A stretch of DNA of 5,430 bases from an uncultured Oscillospiraceae bacterium (lineage in GTDB: Bacteria > Bacillota > Clostridia > Oscillospirales > Ruminococcaceae). The DNA is taken from NCBI GenBank assembly GCA_900555435.1, contig USLH01000146.1, positions 1 to 5,430 of the forward strand. The letters run 5' to 3'. The translations under genes and the position numbers were made by a program. Shown one piece after another: positions 1 through 5,430 of this stretch. Below the pieces are notes generated by a model that did not search any database, had not been told where the DNA came from, and saw only the letters and a program-made list of their open reading frames with translations. How positions within the stretch are numbered: the stretch's first letter is position 1; each line of letters begins with the position of its first letter.

Positions 1-599
1 CCGCCATTGCAAGAGCGCTGGCGAACGACCCGAAGATCCTACTTTGCGACGAGGCTACCTCCGCACTGGATCCTCAGACCACCAAGTCCATCCTGAACCT
101 TTTGAAGAAGCTTAACGAATCTCTGGGCATCACCATTGTGGTCATTACCCACGAAATGGCGGTGGTCAAGGAGATCTGCAGCCGGGTGGCGGTCATGGAT
201 CACGGACGGGTGGTGGAAGAAGGGGAGGTCTTCTCCGTTTTTGCCGCCCCGAAGGAAAAGCTGACCCGGGACTTTATAAAGACCACCTCCAATCTGCAGA
301 AGATCGAAGAGCTGGTGGCGGAGCATTCGCCAGTGACGGCTTTGAAGCCCGGTGAACGGATCGTCCGGCTCTCTTATGTAGAGAAAAATGCTTCCGAGCC
401 GCTGATCTCCACCGTAACCCAGAAGTTCGGGGTAATTCTAAACATCATCTTTGCTGATGTGGAGATCGTACAGAATGCGCCCATCGGCGGAACGGTAGCC
501 ATTATCAGCGGAGAGAGCGGACAGATCGATGCAGCTCTTGCCTATCTGCGGGAGAAAAACGTCGGCGTGGAGGTGATTGAAGATGGAAAACCTGCTTGA
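1..599 (+). CDS. metN: Methionine ABC transporter ATP-binding protein MetN, 3' part (5' end outside window)
   Basis: MetN hydrolyses ATP on the cytoplasmic side to drive the MetNIQ importer for methionine and related compounds. The frame is open from the left edge (first full codon at base 3) and 198 residues are visible, so the Walker A and ABC signature regions lie upstream. The visible part begins with AIARAL, which normally follows directly after the LSGGQ signature. Walker B is KILLCDE (visible residues 11-17), followed by the D-loop SALD (20-23) and the switch His in ITHEM (H50). From about residue 120 to the end there is a separate domain of about 75 residues matching the C-terminal NIL (ACT-like) domain of MetN. 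In E. coli that domain binds methionine and inhibits transport when internal methionine is high, so feedback control is likely here too. A TTG at 102 could be mistaken for a start, but it lies inside the ATPase fold. The 3' end overlaps metI by 17 nt. Confidence 0.93.
   Translation, partial: AIARALANDPKILLCDEATSALDPQTTKSILNLLKKLNESLGITIVVITHEMAVVKEICSRVAVMDHGRVVEEGEVFSVFAAPKEKLTRDFIKTTSNLQKIEELVAEHSPVTALKPGERIVRLSYVEKNASEPLISTVTQKFGVILNIIFADVEIVQNAPIGGTVAIISGESGQIDAALAYLREKNVGVEVIEDGKPA
569..575 (+). promoter_or_regulatory. Ribosome binding site of metI, inside the metN 3' end
   Basis: GGAGGTG lies upstream of two in-frame candidate starts. The ATG at 583 is 7 nt beyond it, a normal spacing, whereas the TTG at 577 is only 1 nt beyond it. 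This selects ATG 583 as the metI start and means the site is read as codons within the metN NIL domain. Confidence 0.75.
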
Positions 600-1263
600 A
601 AAATTGATCCCCAATGTGATGGCACGGCTTCCGGATTTTTTCAAGGCCATCGGCGACACCCTCGTTATGGTTGGATGGTCCGGGATCATCGCCTTCGTCT
701 TCGGGCTTTTTTTCGGCATCGTTGTTACGGTGACGAGACCCGGAGGAATCTTAGAAAACAAGATCCTCTACCAGATCCTTGATAAGCTCATCAACTTTTT
801 CAGAGCCATTCCCTTCATCATTCTGCTGACCTGGGTGATCCCCCTTTCCCGGGCGGTCATGGGCACCGCCATCAACGTAAAGGGCGCCATCGTCCCGTTG
901 GTTCTGGGAACCGTGCCCTTCTTCTCCCGACAGGTGGAAAGCGCACTGGCCCAGACGGATAAGGGTCTGATTGAAGCGGCTCTTTCCATGGGCTCCAGCC
1001 CGCTGGAGATCATCTTCCGGATTTATTTAAAAGAGAGCATTGCCCCCATCGCACGGGCCACCACCATTACCGCCATCAGCCTGGTAGGGCTGACCGCCAT
1101 GGCAGGTGCGGTAGGCTCCGGCGGCTTGGGAGACTTCGCCATCCGTTACGGGCACGACCGGAACATGACGGACGTGACGTGGGTGACGGTGATCACCGTC
1201 TTCCTGCTGGTCAGCATCATCCAGCTCATCGGCAACTGGATCGTCAGGAAAAACAAGCACTGA
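583..1263 (+). CDS. metI: Methionine ABC transporter permease MetI
   Basis: Membrane subunit of the MetNIQ importer; two copies form the translocation path and dock with MetN. The 226-residue product is of normal length for MetI. Hydrophobic stretches near residues 25-50, 66-90, 98-115, 160-178 and 200-222 fit the five-helix MetI topology. The cytoplasmic coupling loop carries an EAA motif starting at E131 (EAALSMG, G137), followed by I147 and L149; the Pro that often ends this motif is Lys here (K150). A Gly-rich stretch, VGSGGLGDFA (177-186), typical of MetI, lies before the last helix. I chose ATG 583 over the in-frame TTG 577 because the GGAGGTG at 569-575 is correctly spaced only for the ATG. 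The gene overlaps metN by 17 nt, so translation is probably coupled. It is followed after 13 nt by a dehydrogenase gene rather than directly by metQ. Confidence 0.93.
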   Translation: MENLLEKLIPNVMARLPDFFKAIGDTLVMVGWSGIIAFVFGLFFGIVVTVTRPGGILENKILYQILDKLINFFRAIPFIILLTWVIPLSRAVMGTAINVKGAIVPLVLGTVPFFSRQVESALAQTDKGLIEAALSMGSSPLEIIFRIYLKESIAPIARATTITAISLVGLTAMAGAVGSGGLGDFAIRYGHDRNMTDVTWVTVITVFLLVSIIQLIGNWIVRKNKH

Positions 1264-1276
1264 GGAGGAGCCGTAA

Positions 1277-2236
1277 ATGGAAATTCAGAAACGGAAAATC
1301 GTCATCATCGGAGCCGGTCACGTTGGCTCCCACGCAGGCTATGCCCTGATTTCTCAGGGAATCGCAGACGAGATCGTCTACATTGACGTGGACGAGAAGA
1401 AAGCCGCCGCTCAGGCGCTGGATCTGTTCGATTCCACCGTTTACCTTCGGCAGCGTGCCATCGTCCGGGCAGGGGATTATTCCGACGCAAAGGATGCCCA
1501 GCTGATGATCGTGGCAGCCGGCCCCCTGCCGGATATGAGCAAGGGTCAGACCCGGATGGACACCCTCCGGCAGACCATCGCCATCATGAAGGACGTAGCG
1601 GAGAAGATCCGAATGTCCGGCTTCGCCGGAATCATCTTGAATATCTCGAATCCTGCCGATGTGGTGACCCACTACCTGCAGCACGTCTTAAACTGGCCAT
1701 CGCAGAAGATCTTTTCCACCAGCACTACCCTCGACTCCGCACGGCTCCGCCGGGCAATTGCCGAGGCGGTGGGCGTGGATCAGAAATCGGTCTATGCCTA
1801 TGCTTTAGGGGAACACGGCGAGAGCCAGATGGTCCCCTGGTCCACGGTTACCATTGCCGGAAAGTCTTTGAAAAAGCTGATGGAGGAGCGGCCGGACACC
1901 TACGGGCGGCTTGACCTGAAGGCTCTGGCTGCTGCCGGGAAGGCCGGCGGCTGGGTCATTCTGGGGGGCAAGGGCTCCACGGAATTCGGCATCGGCGCTT
2001 CCATCGCCGAGGTCGTCCGGGCCGTCTTCGGCGACGAGCGGCGGATCCTGCCGGTGTCGGTGCTCTTAGATGGAAAATACGGACAAAAGGGCGTGTATGC
2101 CAGCGTTCCCGCCCTGCTTGGAAGCGATGGCATACACGACGTCATTGAGCTGGACTTAAACGAAGAGGAACAGGAACAATTCAATGCTTCCTGCAAAACT
2201 ATGGATGAGAACTTTCATCTTGCCTTAACACTTTAA
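1277..2236 (+). CDS. NAD-dependent L-2-hydroxyacid dehydrogenase, lactate/malate dehydrogenase family (L-2-hydroxyisocaproate dehydrogenase-like)
   Basis: A cytoplasmic enzyme predicted to reduce a 2-oxo acid to the L-2-hydroxy acid with NADH, or the reverse. The 319 residues span the full family fold. The Rossmann motif GAGHVG is at 12-17, and Asp37 at the end of the second strand favours NAD over NADP. Conserved catalytic residues are all visible: Arg93 in the mobile loop, Asn125 (ISNP), Asp153 and Arg156 (LDSAR), His180 (GEHG) and Thr235 (KGST). Two things depart from true lactate dehydrogenase: the loop between Gly82 and Arg93 is about two residues longer and lacks the lactate-selecting Gln (Met87 falls near that position), and GEHGD reads GEHGE. 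The stretch SQMVPWSTV (183-191) recalls L-2-hydroxyisocaproate dehydrogenase, compared from memory. AGGAGG at 1263-1268, overlapping the metI stop, sets ATG 1277. Its position between metI and metQ suggests it acts on the imported substrate or its oxo acid. Family certain, substrate unknown; ldh or mdh would be misleading names. Confidence 0.85.
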   Translation: MEIQKRKIVIIGAGHVGSHAGYALISQGIADEIVYIDVDEKKAAAQALDLFDSTVYLRQRAIVRAGDYSDAKDAQLMIVAAGPLPDMSKGQTRMDTLRQTIAIMKDVAEKIRMSGFAGIILNISNPADVVTHYLQHVLNWPSQKIFSTSTTLDSARLRRAIAEAVGVDQKSVYAYALGEHGESQMVPWSTVTIAGKSLKKLMEERPDTYGRLDLKALAAAGKAGGWVILGGKGSTEFGIGASIAEVVRAVFGDERRILPVSVLLDGKYGQKGVYASVPALLGSDGIHDVIELDLNEEEQEQFNASCKTMDENFHLALTL

Positions 2237-2252
2237 TCTGGAGGAATCCCCA

Positions 2253-3110
2253 ATGAAACTGAAAAAACTGCTTGCAGCAGCCCTCGCCCTGACTGCTCTT
2301 GCCCTGCCCCTGACTTCCTGCGGAAATTCCGCCGGAAAAACGGCTGGAACCACTACCGTGAAGCTGGGCGTGGTCGGAAGCATTTACGAAGACCTGTGGA
2401 CGCCTGCAAAGGAAGCCTTAAAAGAGGAGGGCGTTGATCTGGAGATCGTCCAGTTCTCCGATTATGTCACCCCCAACAACGCCTTGGATAACGGCGACAT
2501 CGACCTGAACGCCTTCCAGCATCACATTTATCTGGATAATGAGCTGGAGCAGTACGGCTACAAGATCGAGCCCATTGCCTACACTTTCATCATCCCGCTG
2601 AACCTTTACTCCCATAAGGTCAACTCCCTTTCCGAGCTGAAGGACGGCGACGTGATCGCCATCCCCGACGACGTGACCAACGGCGGCCGTGCCATTAAGG
2701 TTCTGGCGGCAGCCGGGCTCATCACCCTGAAAGCCGACGCCGATTTCAACCCCACTTTGGACGACATCGAGACCTACAACGTGGGCATCGAGATCAAGGA
2801 GCTGAAAGCCAACACCATCCCCTCCGTTCTGGAAGATGTGACCGCCGCCATCATCAACGGCAACTATGCGCTGGATTTCGGTCTGAAGACTGAGGAGTCC
2901 ATCTACAAGGACGACGTTCTCGATGAGGAGAAATACTGGAACCTGGTGGCCGCCCGCACGGCGGACTTAAGCGACCCTGCCAAAGTCGAGACCTATAAGA
3001 AAGTGGTCGCCGCCTTCCAGTCCGACGCAACCGAAAAAGTCTTCAACGAAACCTTCGGCGGCTACTTCATCAAAGTGGGCTGGGATCAGGATCTGCTGGC
3101 TTCCAGATAA
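2253..3110 (+). CDS. metQ: Methionine-binding lipoprotein MetQ (NlpA family)
   Basis: Substrate-binding protein that captures methionine or a related compound outside the cell and delivers it to MetI. The 285-residue product has a lipoprotein signal: basic KLKK (2-5), a hydrophobic run of Leu/Ala (6-20) and a lipobox LTSC with Cys23 as the lipidated residue, followed by a Gly/Ser/Thr-rich linker. The mature part shows NlpA/MetQ family landmarks: FSDYVTPNNAL (68-78), NAFQHHIYLD (86-95), IPDDVTNGGRA (137-147) and NGNYALDFGL (202-211), which line the ligand cleft in characterised MetQ proteins. The family commonly has a Pro before the Tyr of the second motif; here it is Ile92. GGAGGA at 2240-2245 sits 7 nt before the ATG. 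Placement 16 nt after the dehydrogenase gene rather than beside metI is unusual. L-methionine is the default ligand, but family members also accept D-methionine and other derivatives, so the ligand is inferred. Confidence 0.92.
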   Translation: MKLKKLLAAALALTALALPLTSCGNSAGKTAGTTTVKLGVVGSIYEDLWTPAKEALKEEGVDLEIVQFSDYVTPNNALDNGDIDLNAFQHHIYLDNELEQYGYKIEPIAYTFIIPLNLYSHKVNSLSELKDGDVIAIPDDVTNGGRAIKVLAAAGLITLKADADFNPTLDDIETYNVGIEIKELKANTIPSVLEDVTAAIINGNYALDFGLKTEESIYKDDVLDEEKYWNLVAARTADLSDPAKVETYKKVVAAFQSDATEKVFNETFGGYFIKVGWDQDLLASR

Positions 3111-3130
3111 GCAAAGAAACACGTCAAATC

Positions 3131-3164
3131 AAAGCCCTGCCGGGAATTTTTCCGGCGGGGCTTT
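3131..3164 (+). terminator. GC-rich hairpin between metQ and the GlcD-type gene; weak terminator or mRNA-stabilising stem
   Basis: The arms 3131-3143 and 3152-3164 are complementary over 13 bp with a single G-U wobble, around an 8-nt loop (GAATTTTT). The stem is strong enough for an intrinsic terminator, but only three T residues, themselves part of the stem, come before CC, so a proper U-tract is missing on the plus strand. It starts 20 nt after the metQ stop and ends 5 nt before the next ribosome binding site. Leaky termination or protection of the metQ 3' end are both plausible; either would give more binding protein than downstream enzymes. On the minus strand the stem is followed by TTTGATTTG, a slightly better but still weak U-tract. 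Confidence 0.55.
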
Positions 3165-3181
3165 CCGACAGGAGGGATTCG

Positions 3182-4573
3182 ATGGATCGGGAAAAATTAA
3201 AGGCTGTGATCCCGGAGGAGCGGTTGGTATTTGATTCTATTGCTCCGGAATATTTAAGCGATACCTTGGGCCGCCGAAAGGGGAAAGCGGAAGCGCTGGT
3301 ATTCCCGCTTTCCGCAGAAGAAGTCAGCGGCGTTTTGAAATTTGCCCACGAAAACCGGATCCCGGTGACGCCCAGAGGCGCCGGGACCAATCTGGTGGGC
3401 TCCACCGTCCCCACCGAAGGGGGGATCATCCTCGACCTGTCCCGGATGAACCGGATCTTAGAGCTGGATCCCGCCACTATGACCGTGATCGTGGAGCCGG
3501 GGGTGCTTTTAAAGGATCTGCAGGCATATGTAGAGGAGCGGGGGCTTTTCTACCCGCCGGATCCCGGCGAGAAGGCTTCCTCCATCGGCGGCAACATCAG
3601 CACCAACGCCGGCGGGATGCGGGCCGTGAAATACGGCGTCACGAGAGATTATGTCCGGGGGCTTGAGATTGTGGAGGCTGACGGCACGATCCTAACCGTC
3701 GGCGGAAAAAACGTCAAAGACGCCAGTGGTCTTTCTCTGAAAAACCTTTACGTCGGCTCGGAAGGGACGCTGGGGGTCATCACCAAGTGCGTTTTAAAGC
3801 TGCTCCCGAAGCCGGAAGCGTCCCTGAGCGTCCTTGTCCCTTATCCGGATCTGGATACCGGCATCCGCAGTGTCCTTACCATCTTAAGGGCCAATGCAAA
3901 CCCCACGGCTGTGGAGTTTATGGAGCGGAAGGTGGTGCAGCTGGGAGAACAGTATTCGGGAGTGAGCTACCCCCATCCGGAAGCCGGCTCGTACATCCTG
4001 CTGACCTTTGACGGCAGGGCGGAGGAGGCTGCTGCCAACGCCTCCCGGGTGGAATTGCTTGCAAGGGAAAACGGAGCCATCGACTATCTTCTTTTAAAGG
4101 ATCCTGAAAAGGCGTCGGACATTTGGAAGGTGCGGGGAGCGCTGGTGAAGGCGGTAGAAGCCTTCTCCGAGCAGGAGCCGGTGGACATTGTCGTCCCCAT
4201 CGACCAGACCGCCGCTTTCATCCATTTCATCAACGAGTTGGATCGGGAGACTGGGATGCAGATGGTCAGCTTCGGCCACGCCGGGGACGGGAACGTCCAT
4301 CTCTGCGTCGTCCGGGGAGACCGGGACGAGGAGCGCTGGCAGAAGGAACTCCACGAAAACATGGATCGCGCCTACCGCAAAGCCTATGAACTGGGCGGCG
4401 TTACCTCCGGGGAGCACGGCATCGGCATCAGCAAGCGCCGCTACTTCCTCCGGGAGACCCATCGGGAGAACCTGCGCACCATGAACCGGATCAAGGACGC
4501 ACTGGATCCGCTTCACATCTTAAACGACAAAAAATCATATATTCTGGGAGGGCAAGATGAGACCACTGTCTGA
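3182..4573 (+). CDS. FAD-linked 2-hydroxyacid dehydrogenase, GlcD family (glycolate oxidase subunit D / D-lactate dehydrogenase type)
   Basis: A flavoenzyme predicted to oxidise a 2-hydroxy acid, usually the D form in this family, to the 2-oxo acid. The 463-residue length is typical. The N-terminal FAD-binding domain (about 35-210, FAD_binding_4 / VAO type) shows PVTPRGAGTNLVGS (61-74), SSIGGNISTNAGG (133-145), YGVTRDYV (151-158) and GSEGTLGVIT (192-201). The C-terminal FAD-linked oxidase domain (about 215-455) has HAGDGNVH (H366, H373) and SGEHGIG (E411, H412), the residues that bind metal and substrate in characterised relatives, and ends with the usual LDPLHILN (441-448). No iron-sulfur cluster motif is fused, and no GlcE, GlcF or electron-transfer flavoprotein gene is visible, so the electron acceptor is unknown. 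AGGAGGG at 3170-3176 places ATG 3182 firmly. The 3' end overlaps the aminotransferase gene by 17 nt. Family is clear; the exact hydroxy acid is not, although the metQ and aminotransferase neighbours suggest a methionine-derived or other amino-acid-derived one. Confidence 0.88.
   Translation: MDREKLKAVIPEERLVFDSIAPEYLSDTLGRRKGKAEALVFPLSAEEVSGVLKFAHENRIPVTPRGAGTNLVGSTVPTEGGIILDLSRMNRILELDPATMTVIVEPGVLLKDLQAYVEERGLFYPPDPGEKASSIGGNISTNAGGMRAVKYGVTRDYVRGLEIVEADGTILTVGGKNVKDASGLSLKNLYVGSEGTLGVITKCVLKLLPKPEASLSVLVPYPDLDTGIRSVLTILRANANPTAVEFMERKVVQLGEQYSGVSYPHPEAGSYILLTFDGRAEEAAANASRVELLARENGAIDYLLLKDPEKASDIWKVRGALVKAVEAFSEQEPVDIVVPIDQTAAFIHFINELDRETGMQMVSFGHAGDGNVHLCVVRGDRDEERWQKELHENMDRAYRKAYELGGVTSGEHGIGISKRRYFLRETHRENLRTMNRIKDALDPLHILNDKKSYILGGQDETTV
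4546..4552 (+). promoter_or_regulatory. Ribosome binding site of the aminotransferase gene, inside the GlcD-type gene
   Basis: GGGAGGG lies 4 nt before the ATG at 4557 and is read as codons near the C-terminus of the flavoenzyme. It supports starting the aminotransferase at 4557 despite the 17-nt overlap, and indicates translational coupling. Confidence 0.65.
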
Positions 4574-5430
4574 ACGCACCAAAACTTTCACCGATTCCGT
4601 CATCCGGCGGATGACTCGGGTATCCCTGCAGTACGGGGCGGTAAATCTGTCCCAGGGGTTCCCGGATTTTGATCCGCCGAAGGAGATCTTAGACCGTCTG
4701 GCGGAGGTGTCCCATGAGGATTTCCATCAGTATTCCATCACCTGGGGCGCCAAAAACTTCCGGGAGGCGCTGGCTGAGAAGCAGTCCCGGCTCATGGGCT
4801 TTTCCATTGATCCGGAGCGGGAGATCGTCGTCACCTGCGGCAGCACGGAAGCCATGATGGCGGCTATGATGACCGTCACAAATCCCGGGGATAAGGTAGC
4901 GGTTTTTTCGCCCTTTTATGAAAATTACGGTGCCGACGCCATCCTTTCCGGGGCGGAACCCATTTACGTCCCCCTTCACCCGCCGGAGTTTTCCTTTAAC
5001 CCTGACGAGCTGGAAACCGCTTTCCGGCAGGGGGCAAAGGCTTTGATCCTCTGCAACCCCTCGAACCCCTGCGGCAAGGTCTTTACCAGAGAAGAGCTGA
5101 CCCTGATCGCCGATCTGGCGGAGAAATACGACGCTTACGTCATCACCGACGAAGTTTACGAGCACATCGTCTATGCGCCCAACCAGCACGTCTATTTTGC
5201 CTCCCTGCCGGGGATGCGGAAGCGCACCATCTGCTGCAGCTCCCTTTCCAAGACCTATTCCATCACCGGCTGGCGGTTAGGATACATCATCGCCCCGCCG
5301 GAGATCATTGAGGTGGCGAAAAAAGTCCACGACTTCCTGACGGTGGGCGCTGCGGCGCCTTTGCAGGAGGCGGCTGTGACGGGGCTGCGGTTCGGGCCGG
5401 AATACTACGCCGACCTGCAGGAAAAATACA
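4557..5430 (+). CDS. PLP-dependent class I/II aminotransferase, 5' part (3' end outside window); methionine/kynurenine aminotransferase-like
   Basis: Transfers an amino group between an amino acid and a 2-oxo acid using pyridoxal phosphate. An uninterrupted frame gives 291 codons to the right edge, roughly three quarters of the usual 380-400 residues, so the final substrate-carboxylate-binding Arg lies outside. Visible fold-type I landmarks are LSQGFPDF (31-38), GSTEA for the PLP phosphate (95-99), NPSNPCGK with Asn170, TDEVYEH with Asp198 and Tyr201, and SSLSKTYSITGWRLGY (228-243) with Lys232 as the PLP Schiff-base lysine and Arg240 as a phosphate ligand. The combination QGFPDF, DEVYEHI and KKVHDFLT recalls the kynurenine/glutamine aminotransferase group that includes E. 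coli YbdL and Bacillus MtnE, both linked to methionine and its oxo acid; this comparison is from memory. Start set by GGGAGGG at 4546-4552. Its neighbours suggest it converts 4-methylthio-2-oxobutyrate to and from methionine, but an aromatic or general aminotransferase is possible. Confidence 0.85.
   Translation, partial: MRPLSERTKTFTDSVIRRMTRVSLQYGAVNLSQGFPDFDPPKEILDRLAEVSHEDFHQYSITWGAKNFREALAEKQSRLMGFSIDPEREIVVTCGSTEAMMAAMMTVTNPGDKVAVFSPFYENYGADAILSGAEPIYVPLHPPEFSFNPDELETAFRQGAKALILCNPSNPCGKVFTREELTLIADLAEKYDAYVITDEVYEHIVYAPNQHVYFASLPGMRKRTICCSSLSKTYSITGWRLGYIIAPPEIIEVAKKVHDFLTVGAAAPLQEAAVTGLRFGPEYYADLQEKY

Noticed and set aside
577..579. TTG at 577 as the metI start
   Set aside because: It is only 1 nt from the Shine-Dalgarno GGAGGTG, too close; the ATG six bases later has proper spacing.
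102..599. A separate small gene starting at TTG 102
   Set aside because: The frame is open back to the left edge and contains Walker B and the D-loop before this codon, so it is internal to metN.
1264..1276. Sign of an insertion scar or mobile element at the metI-dehydrogenase junction
   Set aside because: The 13-nt gap contains only ribosome binding site bases and a short spacer; no inverted repeat, target duplication or transposase remnant is visible, nor at 2237-2252.
1244..1684. Long open frame on the minus strand across the dehydrogenase start
   Set aside because: It lies antisense to a fully conserved Rossmann enzyme, has no recognisable domain, and is explained by the third-position GC bias of the real gene.
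3111..3181. SAM riboswitch or T-box leader in the only sizeable intergenic gap
   Set aside because: The 71-nt gap is too short for either class and holds a single simple hairpin. Any such leader would be upstream of metN, outside the window.
4094..4516. Minus-strand open frame opposite the GlcD C-terminal domain, with several plus-strand open frames in other phases nearby (3787-4011, 4123-4389, 4188-4484)
   Set aside because: All are shadows of the flavoenzyme gene, whose HAGDGNVH and SGEHGIG motifs fix the true frame.
4689..5189. Minus-strand open frame of 166 codons near the right edge
   Set aside because: The plus strand here encodes an unbroken aminotransferase with Asn170, Asp198 and Lys232 motifs in order, so the antisense frame has no support.

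Overview
The window shows one tightly packed plus-strand gene run that enters at the left edge and leaves at the right. Strong AGGAGG-type ribosome binding sites, a lipoprotein-type MetQ, short or overlapping gene junctions and a base composition above half G+C (judged by eye) suggest a moderately GC-rich Firmicute, probably an anaerobic Clostridia-type bacterium. That placement is inference. No RNA gene, mobile element, CRISPR array or minus-strand gene was found.

Layout: (1) the 3' part of metN, the ATPase of a methionine-type ABC importer, bases 1-599; (2) metI, its permease, 583-1263, overlapping metN by 17 nt; (3) an NAD-dependent L-2-hydroxyacid dehydrogenase of the lactate/malate dehydrogenase family, 1277-2236; (4) metQ, the substrate-binding lipoprotein, 2253-3110; (5) a GC-rich hairpin in the only sizeable gap, 3131-3164; (6) a GlcD-type FAD-linked 2-hydroxyacid dehydrogenase, 3182-4573; (7) the first 291 codons of a fold-type I PLP aminotransferase that resembles the kynurenine/glutamine/methionine aminotransferase group, 4557 to the right edge, overlapping the flavoenzyme gene by 17 nt.

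The most notable point is the arrangement. A hydroxyacid dehydrogenase gene sits inside the MetNIQ transporter operon, between permease and binding protein. A second hydroxyacid dehydrogenase of a different fold and cofactor, and an aminotransferase, follow. Together the three enzymes could interconvert a 2-hydroxy acid, its 2-oxo acid and the amino acid. The transporter points to methionine, so a working hypothesis is uptake and interconversion of methionine, 4-methylthio-2-oxobutyrate and 2-hydroxy-4-methylthiobutyrate. The L-dehydrogenase has an enlarged substrate loop without the lactate-specific Gln, which fits a bulkier substrate than lactate. The pathway is inferred from gene order and family membership; substrate specificity cannot be proved from sequence alone.
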